From positions 3,447,501 through 3,511,500 of the forward strand of contig JAYKKM010000492.1 in the NCBI GenBank assembly GCA_035772405.1: DNA of 64,000 bases, read 5' to 3'. This DNA comes from Chrysogorgia sp. JL179-B06. Taxonomy: Eukaryota > Cnidaria > Anthozoa > Scleralcyonacea > Chrysogorgiidae. The notes under the pieces are model-generated. The model saw nothing but the letters and a program-made list of their open reading frames with translations, made no database searches and was not told the DNA's origin. Position 1 is the stretch's first letter; every line of letters begins with the position of its first letter. A program made the position numbers and the translations under genes. This document shows, piece after piece, positions 33,801 through 48,800 of the stretch.

Positions 33801-36800
33801 GACTATTAAATCTTTGTCCTTGTCGTTTGCACCACGTTAGCAACTGGAAGGAATTAAAAGATTCAAGGTGATCAACAATTGCTCTTGTCTTCATGTACTT
33901 GCTCTGAGAAATATTTACAGTCATCACATTGTTGACGCCATTAATGGCGGTTTAACACGACAAACGTGGGCGCACTATTTTTCAGAAAAACCGCGAAAAT
34001 TCTTGCTGTCATTGTCAAGTAGCAGGCTTTTTCGCGTTTGTTCTCGAACAGTGTTTCTCTCCACAGTTTTTGTTGACGACCGAAATTTCGCGGTCGATGA
34101 ACAGGACAACGTTTGCCTATAACGTGGGTTTAAGTTCCTTTGCCTCTTGTTTAAGGTGCATCGTTTTCTCAAAAGTCCAAGCAACATTTTTAGCACTACT
34201 TGAATTTCACCAGATTTGAATGTTTTCAACGAGTTGCAACTACAAATCTCCATTCTCCTCCGCTTTCTGCCTGTGCTCTCGTTAATTTCGCTTGCGCTGA
34301 ATATCTTGATCTTTGTGTATTCTGTGTCTTAGTATCTATACAGAAAGCACCCTACAGTATTCTGTTACATTACACTGCATTTTAAGACGTTTTGCTGCTA
34401 TCCCCTGCTATATGCTATTCACATTTTAAATTACATTGCAGCTTGGGTGGGGGGTCAATGTTCGACTGGAAAAAGGAAATTCCAGGGGCTAGGGCCGGGA
34501 TACTAGACAAGTTGCCTTCCGTGGGGGTGTTATGGATTTCTTTTGGAACTACACATTTATAATTTGAGCATGTTCGCCTCATTTAGTATTAGACAATTGA
34601 CAAAGTACTGTCATGGTTAGTGAGCAAACTCAGATACCGTGCCAGCTCGCTTCCATGTAATCAAGGCAAAAAATCACTTTGAATGTGTGTATCTGGCTGT
34701 GCAGACCAACCAACAGATTGCAGGCAAATGGCACGCTTGTGAGTCAGCCTGACAAGCTCACCTCATGTAATATCAGGAAAAATTACTGTCTCGGTTAGTG
34801 AGCCAGCCAGATACCAAGCCAGCTCGCCTCCATGTAATCAAGGACAAACATCAGTTTGAAAGGTGTGTACAATATATCTGGCTGTGCAGGCCAACTAACA
34901 TATGCAGTTGGCAAACAACAACAATTTGTGTGAGGTGAGGGACAATGGAAAATACAATGCTGAACAAGCTGTCACTGGAAAACCAGCGAACAATAACAGA
35001 CACTTGATCTAGATTGGAGTTCGGTGTCAGTTATGAGATGTTCAAGATTTGTCTATACAGCGAGACTCTTCAGCCGGTAATGTCAACATGACAACAGCGT
35101 GTTTACCTAGTATTTACCACTGTCTGATCTAATATTATGAACAAGATACTTCCCAGCTACATAAATGACTTCGAACACTTCCAAGCAATCGCTAGCAAAA
35201 ACACTTCACTTCCATTCGAACTGACTTCAAACACTTCCAAGCAATCGCTGGCAAAAGCACTAACTTCGCTTCAATTCGAACCACGAAAAGAAAGAAGACA
35301 CATGCACTGGTCACAAGATATATATGTCACATGAATCAGTTTCGCTCAGCTACCACAGTAGCCCGAGTAAAAAGCCGCTTACTTTGAACGTTCCCAGCCA
35401 CATAACAATTCGACACATAACCTCGTACCCAGGCTCTTATCTCCGCTCCCCGCTCGTAAAGCCTGTTGGGGCCATATCTCGACCCCAAAAATAGTGACGA
35501 CTAACAAAAAAACTGCGAAACCTAGACTCGGCTACCGCCCGAGTAATAATTAATAACAGTTTGTTATAATCTTAGAGGCTCCAGATTTGGCCATCTAATT
35601 ATTGACCCTAACCATAATGGTGCCAATTTATGTGAATAAATTAAGCCTCATTAGTCTAATCCTAATGGCAAACCTAATCCAACCTTGATCCTAACCTTAA
35701 ACTAGCCGTAGCTAACCCTAACCTAGTCAAAAATAAAGAGTAGGCAAAAACAGAAAGGTCCTTTTGAGTCATCCCTTTTAGCTATTTCCCTCATTGTTGT
35801 GTTTGTAATTCCGAAAAGGATTTTCACATAAGATCGTGGCTTAGAAAGGCTTAATATTTAGCCTTAGTTAACCCTAATGTATATATAAAATAATAATATA
35901 TTAAATATATTATATATAATATATATTAAATATAATATACTGTATAAATAATATTATAATATATTGGCAGCCATCATGCAGTGAACAAGGTCTATGCATG
36001 TGACAGGCATTAAACGTCTGGGTTATATAACTACCTCCTGTGCACTGCAGCCAAGTCACATTGACGAGGCTTCTCATCCTCAATTACCTCACGAGCAGTT
36101 GTCTACCAGTATAATATGGAAGTCGAAGAGGAAATGAGAAAAAGATGTCGCACTTTCAAAGCGAAACTCGGCCCAATTCATATCAACCTCAATCCTGTGG
36201 TCACAATTGTATCGGCCTCGATCATTTGGGGTCTTATGATATGGGGAAAGGAAAACGATGGATCACCAAAAAATTCACCTGGCTATTTGTCGTAAACCAA
36301 GACATCTGGTTTCTATTTTTAATTTTTCTCTATTTCTCAAAATACGGCAACATGAAACTTGGCAGAGACGACGAAGAACCAGAGTTCAGCGACGCATCTT
36401 ATTTCACCATGTTGTTTGCATCGGGAATCGGGATCAGTCTTTTTTATTACAGTGTGGCTGAACCTATCTATCACTACCAACCTGGAGAATATGGAAATCG
36501 TTTTTGGAATAGGTAAGTAAAATCATGACGTTGACACCGAAAATGAAGAAAGCGTTCGCGGTTGTTCTTAAAATGGGTCTACCTTAATTGAAAAGTGCCC
36601 TTTTAAAATATGTGCAGTTATATAACCTCCACCAGTCTGTTATATAGGGGGACTTCTCAGAGGTATAGCACACAGGCGTGAGGTTAAGGATATCTTTAAT
36701 AGGATAACAAATGTAAGGAATCTTAACCAGCTGTTGTGGTCTAGTGGTTACCACACATGTCTATGAGCTGGGAGACCCGGATTCAAATCCTGTGTCGGAC

Positions 36801-39800
36801 CTCCACTCAGGGTCTTAAAAATAATTGAGGAGAAAGTGCTGCCTTTGCAATAATACCAGCAAATGGTAAGACTTTCGGGTCTTCTCGGATAACGACCTTA
36901 AATCGTAGGCCCTCGGAACCCCTATCAATTGGGCTTCTAGCCTGTTGGGGTATTCCGTTCACCCTAAAAAGAGTGATAAATCTACTAAAAAAAAAAAAAA
37001 AAATCTACTAAAAAGTATATAGAAAGTTAAATGTTTAAAAGTTCAGGAAGTTCTTTTGTGTCTCTAGTTCTTTGTTCGGCTTTACTTCTGTTGTGCCTTC
37101 TCGTCAGGTTCTTTTCAGTTTGGCTCTGTGTCTATTGTTCTTCTGGATATTCTATTCTCTGCTGGTTCAGGGAGTGGCGCTTTCTTTTATGCTTTTTCGG
37201 CGGGTAAATGTGATTGAAAGCTGCAGTAATCGTAGATCAACCAATCAGATGGATTTCATGGACCAAATAAATATATCTCTTGCCGTCGACCAAATAAAGG
37301 CGTTGCTTTGGAATGCGCTGGCCAAGGCAAGTCGGTTGAAACGTTTTTCCGTACTATAGTAGATAACCTTAGTTCCTAACTAAATTGACATGGTAAGATA
37401 GGAGATAAGCTACATAATCGTTATATTATTTTACAGTTTCATAAAGTATTTAAGAAGCAATTCGACTTTAAAGGTTCGTTACTGAATGTGGGTAAACAAC
37501 TAATGTAAATAAATCGAAGGTTCTCTTTCGTTTAAATTTATAATAGATTTAATTAAACTAAATCAACAAATGTGTGCCTGTGTAAAGTCATTTTAATTAA
37601 AGACAACAAAAAGCTTTTAAGGAAACTTGATGACAAGATGGTAATTAAAAATGCGACAGGAATTGTGTACCTTGTCACAGGACAATAGTAGATACGATCA
37701 AAAGTGCCTTTTTGGAACAAAAAATATATAGACAAATAGTTAATATTCCTGCCCCTGAAAGCCTGCGCTCCCCCGAGTTTTACATTTTATAGTTCTTTTA
37801 ATGTATTTTTAGCAGTTTTAATAACTTTTATATGTAAATGGGGACACATGTTGATAACAGTGTTTAAGTACACTGAAATGTTTTTTATCCTCTGTAAATA
37901 TTTGAAATAATATAATAATAACTCGCGTTCAACTCTGCAACCCGGTCGTGCAACAGTTGAGAAGCTCAACTGGGTTGCACGACAAGAAAAAACAGTTGTT
38001 CCCATATAGTTGCGTAGCTATCGTGCAACTGTTGCACGACGACTACAACCATACGAGAACCTGGCTTTAAGCCGACGTTCGAGGTCCTCCAAAGAACAAA
38101 GAAAACCGACTTCATTGTGTTTTAATTTTATTATAAACCCTAGCATAATTATATTAGAAATACGTGTTCGCGACGACCCTCGCTCGATCAGGTATTAAAT
38201 ACTACAAGCAGGCCGATGCGACACCCCCAAAAAATCTTTTTTACGAGGTTCAGTATGCAGAAGTTACATTTTAGTCGGCAGAAGTTATATTTTAGACGTG
38301 TTCGATTTAACACGGACATTAACGTTTAGCACTTATCAGCTTAAATTAATTTCAAACTGCAAAATTTAAGACTCACAAATCTAATGTTGATGTTAAATGT
38401 TTTGTTTAATTAATTTCTTTCAGTAAATAGAGAGAAAAGAAAATAGAAAAGAAATAACTCGCTTTTTCGAACCACAGGACGAAATTTGACCTTTAGTAAC
38501 ATTTATGCATTAGAGTAAAGATAAGATTTCGAAAGATCCCATTACACTTTTAATCTTATTAAATACTATTAAGCTTTAACTAAGAATTTATCGCGGCCTA
38601 AATGTTGCTTTCATCGGCGTATCTGGATGGCAATTGCCCCAAACGTTTTAAAAATGAAAATTTCGGGCACTTTTTGAGAGAAATTTCGGGTAATATTGTA
38701 ATTACGATAAGTGAAGTACTGATCCCCTATTTCGGTGAGGAAACCGTTGAGAAATCTAGTCACATATGAAGTTGCGCCTGCCACACTGCATCCGATGATC
38801 GACAGTCAATTCTTAATTTTTCGGGCAAAAATGTTTTGCCCTCTCAAACATAACTGGTCATGTCGTCTATGGCTGCTTTACCAGCCAAATTTCAAAATTA
38901 TGCTTTGATCTTTACATGAGCGAATTATAACATACTTAAAATTTGAAGCGACATGTTATATAGGATTAAAAACGAGTACATGAAAGGCGATTAAAGTGAT
39001 CGTCCTCATTATCGCCTTGGAAACAGAAAAATATTGACTTGAGCTAATAAGACTCATGTGAGCTAATATATTACGTGTTATATTACAAAAAACGGTTATA
39101 GCTAGTAAAGTACTGAAGCCGTCGATTAAGGACGATACAAATACGAAACATGCAGCGATTGCATTTGTTATCGAAATATCGGATAATCGGGATTCTTGTC
39201 CACAGGCTCTCAAATACTCTCGAATTTCGGCAGTTCGTAAGCAAGCGAAAACAGACAAAACACTGAAAACAGCGGAGTAGATTTTAGTGTCAACTATTCG
39301 ATTCCCAGTAAATAAATAACTGGTTATTCCATGCGCAGTTTTCCCTAGTTTCCCTAGTAAGTACCCCCCGTGCCCCCCCCCCCCCGGAAAGTGCGTCCAG
39401 ACAAACTCAATGCGCCAGGATTCACGATAATCGTGAATCTTAGGATTGGCGCATGCGTATAATAGGCAATTACTATCTCAATCACTAGTCTATTAATCTA
39501 GCATGCCATGGAGAAAATTTAGGCGGGGATTGAATTCACGATTATCCTTAATTCTGAGCGATTTCAAAATTAAGGATAATAGTGAATCTCAGGTGAGAGG
39601 ACAAATCGAAATATTCGTCGGCTTGGCAAAGAGACTGAGCACGAGTTACACACTGCCTCCCTGAGGGGAGGCAGCAATTAATACCATGACATTAGCGTAC
39701 TTATTAGTGATTAAATGTCCGCGAGGGACTTTTACAAATCCTCCAGAGGATTGAGGGACATTAATCACTAATTTCCCAACATGCCATGGTATTAGTTTGT

Positions 39801-42800
39801 AATACCATTTTTACCAACGAAATATAATTTGTATTGTTTGAAATGTATCGCGAACTGTCAACCAATGCATGTTCGGTCATGTGCAGTATGCTAATGAGGG
39901 GAAAATAGAAATTTCCCTGTTTTGACGGCATTTAGCAATTAAATGGCCCGGTGAAAACAAAATAATCCAACGGCGATCATGGTATTACTTATAATAATAT
40001 CATAAAAAGAGTAATACCATATTAGCTATTAAACCTCCGGCTCGCGCGATGAGGGTCATTTAGTAAAATTCCCGAATCGAGTGGGAGGTTTTATAGCTAA
40101 TGCAACCCCCTTAGATCAGCCCCTGGGGAAACCAAGAAAAACTAAGGGGCTGTTTACATGAATCCGGATTCAGTTTCATTCCGGATTGAACGTGAATACT
40201 GAATAGCCCTTTAAGCGGAATTGCTACTAATAGCTCAAAATGCGGACAAACAAGCCAAATTTGATTCACAAATTATTGCAAATGAGCTATTTTCTTTTGT
40301 TATGGCCACAATAAGTTTGGGTAAATGCGGAAGTAGTATACAGAAGAGGGGTTCTACGACCGGTGGTGCCGCTTCGCACCACTGAGATGTCACTATTTAT
40401 AAGTTGTTTATTAATTTATTCATCTCCGCACTGTTTAATAAGGCGTCATGTCGTGAATCTACACGACCCTTTAACCCTAATTATTTATTCAGATTACGTC
40501 ATTAAACCTGCAGGATCCCCAACCCTAGCTCGTATACCAGTAGGACCTGCATATATCAGATTACGTCATGACTTCTCGTCTTCCAAGCCCTAATTAGTAT
40601 TCATTTTATAACGCATTATTATTATGCTTACGTCACTCAGTTTCAGTCTTCACTAGTCCTCTTTTCCTCCGCCCCATATTCCGACACCTTCCGACCTTGA
40701 TTTCCGATGGTATTACGTCATTATCAAAAGGTAGCTCTTATTACTTTTAATAATATTAGAAACGCCTTTGTATTTATACACTTCGCAATGTGAATATGTA
40801 TAGGTAATCGTATGATAGCGAGTGCAATTAAGGATTTACACCACGAGTGATATTTGAAAATTGTGCCAAAATTGCACGAGCCGTTAGGCGAGTGCAATTT
40901 GGCACAATTTTCAAATATCACGAGTAGTGTAAATCCTTAATTGCACGAGCAAAATCATATGATTACTCATTTATTATATGCATGACAAAATTACGACACG
41001 TACGCTTCATCTTCTTCCAAGTCTTTAAAAACGTCTTTTCTCATTAGTTGACAACAAACCTTTTCACTCTTGGTGTTCTTTGTACTCATTTCAAAATATT
41101 TACATGGAATTTTTAACTCCTAGTGTATCACAAGTCGTTGGAAAAGTGAAAACGTTCCATTGCAGAATAGGCCACCATTTTGAATTTTATTGTCAAACTT
41201 GTTCCCAGTGTCTTCTCTCTTCTTTTCATTTATTGCACTCGAGTGCAATAAACGATTTTATTGCACTCCTCTCAACCAATCAAAATCCAGTAATTTTGTC
41301 ATGTATATAATAAGGGACAGTAACCAACCCGAAAGCAGCGCATGCGCCATGGATATGAATTGGACGAACTGAGGAGAAATAACGTAGACATCGATACAGA
41401 TTGAACATAGAGACTTGCACGACAGTCTTAGCGTTCAACGAAGAACGATCGAAGATTTCAAACACAGAAAAAATATATAAAAACTATATATCGGTTTGGT
41501 TTATGTGGCTGATTTTATCAATGTTGTCATGCATTTTGTTACGCCAAGTAATCATTTCTGGAGAATTATCACTTATCTAACCTTCGTTTATCGACTAAGC
41601 GATTCCTGTGTCGAAGAAATACTTCAGGAAGCAGTGTGAACAACTGTTAAGTATTTAAAACGTGTGGAAGGCATTGCTTTCAAAGCGTTGCTACGCCAAC
41701 TTATCCTACGGCTGATATTTGCATATTTCGCCTTCGATCACGCGTGTGGGAGGGTGATTAAAAGTTCATTAAGGATTGAAACAAAGAGACGCGCTTAGTG
41801 AAACAAAGACGACACATATCCAGTTTTAAAATTATTTTTATTTCGCTTCGAAATCATACAAAAGCCATGCATTACGCTACATTTCAATAAGGTCGGTTTC
41901 TATTATGGTTTCTGAGATAATACGACGTAAGTGATTTAATTTTATATGAATTTTGAGGTTCATTCCTGGGAATGATCGTTATGTGATGGTCCGGGTCTTC
42001 GTCTTCATACGGGTCTTCTTTACCTGGATCACTCTCGTTCACATTAGTATTATCCGGTTCTTCCCTCTCTGTTTTACCTAATAAGGGTATATAAGGTGTA
42101 GCAGGGATCCCTGGGGGATATGTCGGACTTTGTGGGATAGGTTGAACAGAACGTTTCTTTGAAGCCTCAAGAGGATATTCGTGGCCGTAGTTAAGAAACT
42201 TTGAAGTTGCTTTTGAAGTTGATTCTGGAATGATGGAAACGGTGCAATTCATTCGAATAGAGTATATTCTTTGAGGCGCATGCATAATATTGTGCATCTG
42301 TTCACCCGAGTTATTCATAGCGTTCAGGATGGGTTGTTGATACGCTTTCGAATATAGTGGTTCAGGTTTTGCTGGCTAGCGGTATTTTCTTCTGGCTTTA
42401 TGTTCGATTTCAGTTGATATTGATCATCGGTGATAGACGGTTCATATGCCTTCTTTCGAATATAATGGTCCAGATCTTGTTGATCAGAGGTATTTTCATC
42501 TGGTAGCACATTCGTTTTTAATCGATGTTGATCATCGGTAGTCGGTTTTAGATCAAGCATGAGATATCTGTGTGGACGCTTTGTCGCTTCCTCATAACTT
42601 TTCATAAACTCTTGAACATGGCCAGGGTTGACTTGTCGCGCTAATACGGAGATTTGTTGCTTGTCCCGCGTGGAGATTTAAATAGTACGATATTGTGAGA
42701 ATTGAGGCTGATATTTCTTGTTTCTTTGCCTTGATGAAATATATTTTGAACAATATACATCACAGGCAGATGTCGATGATGACTACCTTTTGTGAATAGG

Positions 42801-45800
42801 TCGGCTATGCGTTTATCTCCCCCTGACTGAGCCATAAGATCATCAATGCAAGCACGATATATATAAGGTTGCGTTCAGACACATCTAAAAATTCCTTTTC
42901 GGCAATGTCATCAGGTATTCCTTCATTGAGTTCAATACCCGGTATAGTTGTGATCATATCCAAGTGCATGGGCTGCCATTGTCCATAACACCAAATGATA
43001 CGTTCAGGTGGGGGGCTGATGGTTACTTGAGCGTTTTGCCAAAAGCTTTCTTACCCAAACAGTCTGTACCACTCTGGGTGCATCCAACTACAATGCATGT
43101 AAACGGATGCTGCATGATTGTCAAACCAATGGCAAGGGATGTGGGTTGAGTCGATTGATTCTCTCCATGCATATTCTTTGTATGACGCTTTAAATTGCTT
43201 CGTATCGTGAAGTTATTTTCACATATATGACAGGCGTAGGACAAGCAACATAATGAATGCTTAAAACCTTAGTTAGTGTATTTAACCTGTTTCCTGTTCC
43301 CTGATCTCTGAGGGATGATCTTTGATCAGGGATGGTCTTTGATCTGGGATGATCTCTGATAAGGGATGATCCCATCATTGATCAGGGATGATCTTTGATC
43401 AGGGATGATCATTGATCAGGGATGATCTCTGAGGGATGATCTTTGATCAGGGATGATCTCTGTTCAGGGATGATCATTGATCAGGGATGATCTCTGAGGG
43501 ATGATCTTTGATCAGGGATGATCTCTGAGGGATGATCTTTGATCAGGGATGATATCTGATCAGGGATGATCTTTGATCAGGGATGATCTTTGATCAGGGA
43601 TGATCTTTGATCAGGGATGATCTTTGAATAGGTATGATCTTTGATCAGGGATGATCTGAGATCAGGGATGTTGTCAGGGAACAGGAAACAGGTTAAATAC
43701 ACTAACTAATGTTTTAAGCATTCATTATGTTGCTGCCTTTTAACAAGAGAACATGTCCTACGCCTGTCATATATGCGAAAAGAACTTCACGATACGAAGC
43801 AATTTAAAGCGTCATACAAAGTATATGCATGGAGGGAATTAATCGACTCAACCCACATCCCTTGCCATTGGTTTGACAATCATGCAGCATCCGTTTACCT
43901 GCATTGTAGCTTGGTTGCACCCAGAGTGGTAAGACTGTTTGGGTAAGAAAGCTTTTGGAAAACGCTCAAGTAACCATCAGCCCCCACCTGAACGTATCAT
44001 TTGGTGTTATGGACAATGGCAGCCCTGTACTTGGATATGATCACAACTATACCGGGTATTGAACTCAATGAAGGAATACCTGATGACATTGCCGAAAACC
44101 GGAATTTTTAAATGTGTCTGAACGCTTATCGTGCTTGATGATTTTATGGCTCAGTCAGGGGGAGATCAACGCATAGCCGACCTATTCACAAAAGGTAATC
44201 ATCATCGAAATCTGTCTGTGATCTATATTGTTCAAAATATATTTCATCAAGGCAAAGAAACAAGAAATATCAGCCTCAATTCTCACTATATCGTACTATT
44301 TAAATCTCCATGGGACAAGCAACAAATCTCCGTATTAGCGCGACAAGTCAACCCTGGCCATGTTCAAGAGTTTATGAAAAGTTATGAGGAAGCGACAAAG
44401 CGTCCACACAGATATCTCATGCTTGATCTAAAACCGACTACCGATGATCAACATCGATTAAAAACGAATGTGCTACCAGATGAAAATACCTCTGATCAAC
44501 AAGATCTGAAAGAGGGCATATGAACCGTCTATCACTGACGATCAATATCAACTGAAATCGAACATAAAGCCAGAAGAAAATACCGCTAGCCAGCAAAACC
44601 TGAACCGCTATATTCGAAAGCGATCGTATCAACAAGCAACCCACGCGTTCAAAGAAACCACGTTCTGTTCAACCTATCCCACAAAGTCCGACATATCCTC
44701 CAGGGATCCCTGCTACACCTAACGCATATTTTTTAACACCAGTGTGACTCTGAATGTTCAACCGTCGGAGGTGGCACACAGGTGACACCGATGTGGACGA
44801 GAGTGATTCGGATGAAAGCGAAGGAGAACATCCAGATGATACTGATGTGGAAGGAACTGATTTAGGTAAAACAGAGAGGGAAGAACCGGATGATACTAAT
44901 GGCACGAGAGTGATCCAGGAAAAGAAGACCCGTATGAAGATGAAGACCCCGACCATCACATAACGATCATTCCCGGGAATGAACCTCAAAATTCATATAA
45001 AATTAAATCACTTACGTCGTATTATCTCAGAAACCATAATAGAAACCGACCTTATTGAAATGTAGCGTAATGCATGGGTTTTGTATGATTTCGAAGCGAA
45101 ATAAAAATAATTTTAAAACTGGATATAAGTGTCGTCTTTGTTTCACTAAGCGCACGAAGGTTAGATAAGGTTAGATGATTACTTGGCGTAACAAAATGCA
45201 CGACAACATTAATAAAATCAGCCACATAAACCAAACCGATATATAGTTTTTATATATATTTTCTGTGTTTGAAATCTTCGATCGTTCTTCTTACAGCTTC
45301 TCGGACAAGTTTTAAGCCAAAATTATTCACATTCATTTCTTCGTAAACAAGATGAAAAGATTCTGGATTAAGTTGAACGCTAAGACTGTCGTGCAAGTCT
45401 CTATGTTCATTAAGACATTTATTGATATAGAACGATACCGTATCTTTATCGATGTCTACGTTATTTCTGCTCAGTTCGTCCCAAATCATATGGCGCATGC
45501 GCTGCTTTTGGGTTGGTTACTGTCCCACATTCACATTGGCGTAGGGAGGGGAAGTGTATAAATACAAAGGCGTTTCTTACGGTGGCCCACAAGTGCAAAC
45601 ACAACAATTAATATTCGAACACAAACATCTTAATGTTGGGACACAAACATCTTAATGTTGGGACACAAACATTTAATGTTGGGACATATGCAAATGTTAG
45701 TGTTTTGGGACACAAATTCCCGGATGTAAAATCCAGTCCTTTTCGGTACAATCCTTATATGGTGTGCAAATTCAAAAGCATAGACTGAAGTGTAGCCGCA

Positions 45801-48800
45801 AAGTGTGCCAAACACTTCTGTAACCTCCCATGCACCCCTGCTCCGGCTTCTCATTGGTCAATAAATCTAGTGACGCTGCGATGACGTACTCAGATTGCGA
45901 GTCGCTCTCAGATTTCGAGTCGCTTGGTTTAATACCGCTATCACAATCTGTCACCAGATCATTGATCGCACTTTATATGAATTCGCAATAATAAGGATTA
46001 ATTTATAACGGAACAAGAACTACCATGAGAAAATCTCAGTAATCAGTTTGAAACTATCCATATAGCGACTTTTTTGTATCTAGTATCGCACAGATGCCAA
46101 CTACGGAATACACTTCACACTATCACACTATGCACTTCACACTATAAACAACTCAGCATGGAATTGGTATAAGTCATGTTATACTAAACTGAAATAGTCA
46201 GAGCTTCAATGAAACTACATGTAGTAAATAAAAGTATGTTTTTGAAAAAACCCAGAAAATACGCATTCAATACGCAAATCACACAAAACGCATTCTTGAA
46301 ACTTATGTAACAATCAGCGTATATCAGCGAGTATGATTCTCTGTGTATATTTATACCTTGCCCTTGGCGCGCCGCTTGGCTCCTATTCGATTATAAAACC
46401 TATGTAGCGGTTGTGCATTTCGTGTGATTTTCGCGTGTATTCTATAACTATTTACTGGCATCTTACTAATACCAAAAAACAACATATTGTGATATTAAAC
46501 CAAGCAACACAAAATCTGAGTACGTCATCGCAGTGTCACTATAATTATCGACCAATGAGAAGCCGGAGCCGGTCTTTCCCTAATGGCATGTACAAACGAC
46601 TTGTCCGCCATAACTGTTCCTGAGCCTGTGTTACATTTGGACTGCGTTTGGGTTATCACATCCGTGTTATTTGAACTGGGCGTTGCATGTTTTGTGTCTA
46701 TATTTCAAGATCTGTAAATGTTTATTTGATTCTTACTCACAGCGCGGGCGCCATAGCATTCACTCATACCAGTTTTCTTTGAATAAATGCATAGTTCAAC
46801 ATTATAGGATGTGTCGGAGGTTTTAACAGGTCAGGCGCAGGTCAGTAGTTTCGTCAAGACGACCAATCACCAATCCATTTCCACTTTATATGCCACGACG
46901 AAGGCCACGATTTGGCGCAGAAATCAAGTCCCGCAGTATAGTTGAGTAGGGTACATTAACAGTGTCTTATTACAAAAGCAACCAACACTTCCAATCAGTA
47001 ATCCCCGGCTGTGAACGAATTAATTCCAAACTATTTGATTGCCACACCTTACTGTTTAAAGGAATACGAGAACCGTGGGAACAAGTATTGTTCATGCAAC
47101 CAAATACTAAGTTCTGCTGAGCAACATATACTATTGAATATTTTGGTTGTCTCAATTCGTACCAGGAAAATGGATTTAAAGTTAGAAATAGGTCCAACAG
47201 TTGTCTGTATATGCTTGCTTCATGTCTTGCATAAAATCTGTACTGTGAACAGTACAACACATATGTTGACCAAAACCTTGTGCAAAGATAAATTGAAGCA
47301 TCTGGGAAAAATGAAGTAGAAAACAGAAATTCGCCGGACCCAATTTATTCTGGTAATAGTGATGAAGGAGCTATATATTGTTCGGAAAATTTTAATTTCT
47401 TATATTCGCTCTTGTCTTTCGGGTAGGGATAAAACGCGGATGCGCCATAACTGTTCCTGAGCCTGTGTTACATTTGGACTGCGTTTGGGTTATCACATCC
47501 GGGATGTTGTGTCCCAACATCCGGGAATTTGTGTCCCGACATAAGATGTTGTGTCCCAACATTAAGATGTTGTACATTAAGATGTTGTGTCCCGACATTA
47601 AGATGTTTGTGTCCCAACATTAAGATGTTTGTGTCCCGAGTAAGATGTTGTGTCCCGACATTAAGATGTTGTGTCCCGACATTAAGATGTTGTGTCCCGA
47701 CATTAAGATGTTGTGTCCCGACATTAAGATGTTGTGTCCCGACATTAAGATGTTGTGTCCCGACATTAAGATGTTGTGTCCCGACATTAAGATGTTGTGT
47801 CCCGACATTAAGATGTTGTGTCCCGACATTAAGATGTTGTGTCCCGACATTAAGATGTTGTGTCCCGACATTAAGATGTTGTGTCCCGACATTAAGATGT
47901 TGTGTCCCAACATTAAGATGTTGTGTCCCAACATTAAGATGTTGTGTCCCGTCATTAAGATGTTGTGTCGCAACATTAAGATGTTGTGTCCCGTCATTAA
48001 GATGTTGTGTCCCGTCATTAAGATGTTGTGTCCCAACATTAAGATGTTGTGTCCCGTCATTAAGATGTTGTGTCCCGACATTAAGATGTTGTGTCCCAAC
48101 ATTAAGATGTCGTGTCCCAACATTAAGATGTTGTGTCCCAACATTAAGATGTCGTGTCCCAACATTAAGATGTTGTGTCCCGTCATTAAGATGCTGTGTC
48201 GCAACATTAAGATCAGGTTGTGTCCCGAAATTAAATGTTTGTGTCCCAACATTAAGATGTTTGTGTTCGAATATTAATTGTTTGTGTTCGAATATTAATT
48301 GTTTGTGTTGCACTTGTGGGCCGGCAATTGATAAAAGGAGAATAGTGCGAATAGTGCGAATAGTCGACGAATAGTCGACGAATAGTGCGAATAGTCGGCG
48401 AATAGTGCGAATAGTCGGCGAATAGTCGACGAATAGTGCGAATAGTAAATAGTTGGGCAAATACGGCATGTTGTAAAACATGGACTGATAAAACTAGCCG
48501 GGGGGGGGGGGGGGGGGGGTTAGGATCTTTGTTGTGTTGGGGTTGGAACTCTACCGTAAATTAACGGGTTATAAAAACTATAAGGAGTACCAACCCCAGC
48601 ACAACAAAGATCCTAACCACTATTCGTCGACTATTCGCACTATTCGTCGACTATTCGCACTATTCTCCTTTTATCAATTGCCCTTGTGGGCCACCGTAGT
48701 TTCTTATATTGTTAAAGTGCATATAACGTCAAAAACTTTTTTTGGATTAATGAATTCGCCATACTGAGAGGATTTGAACAAGGTATAACTAAGCTTTAAC

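Larger units (their letters stand above)
45578..48698. mobile_element. 3.1-kb DNA transposon inserted in the right palindrome arm
   Basis: Flanked by GTTTCT (45572-45577 and 48699-48704). Ends are the 16-base inverted repeat TACGGTGGCCCACAAG. Subterminal units TTAATGTTGGGACACAAACA occur three or four times at the left (45610-45690) and as a large expanded array in inverse orientation at the right. Inner inverted blocks pair 45843-45897 with 46517-46575. A direct repeat of about 57 bases occurs at 46611-46667 and 47443-47500. No transposase recognised. The 6-base duplication does not by itself identify a superfamily. Confidence 0.82.

Noticed and set aside
36145..36516. ATG at 36145 as the true BCCT start
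   Set aside because: The first 35 residues in that frame are unlike any BCCT N-terminus, while the frame from 36116 gives a textbook TM1.
38956..39258. Hydrophobic 100-codon minus-strand ORF as a membrane-protein exon
   Set aside because: No splice sites or recognisable family; plausible by chance in AT-rich DNA.
47468..48481. Overlapping ORFs of 210-337 codons on both strands with heptad repeats
   Set aside because: Artefacts of a 21-base minisatellite with no stops; the unit is a transposon subterminal repeat.
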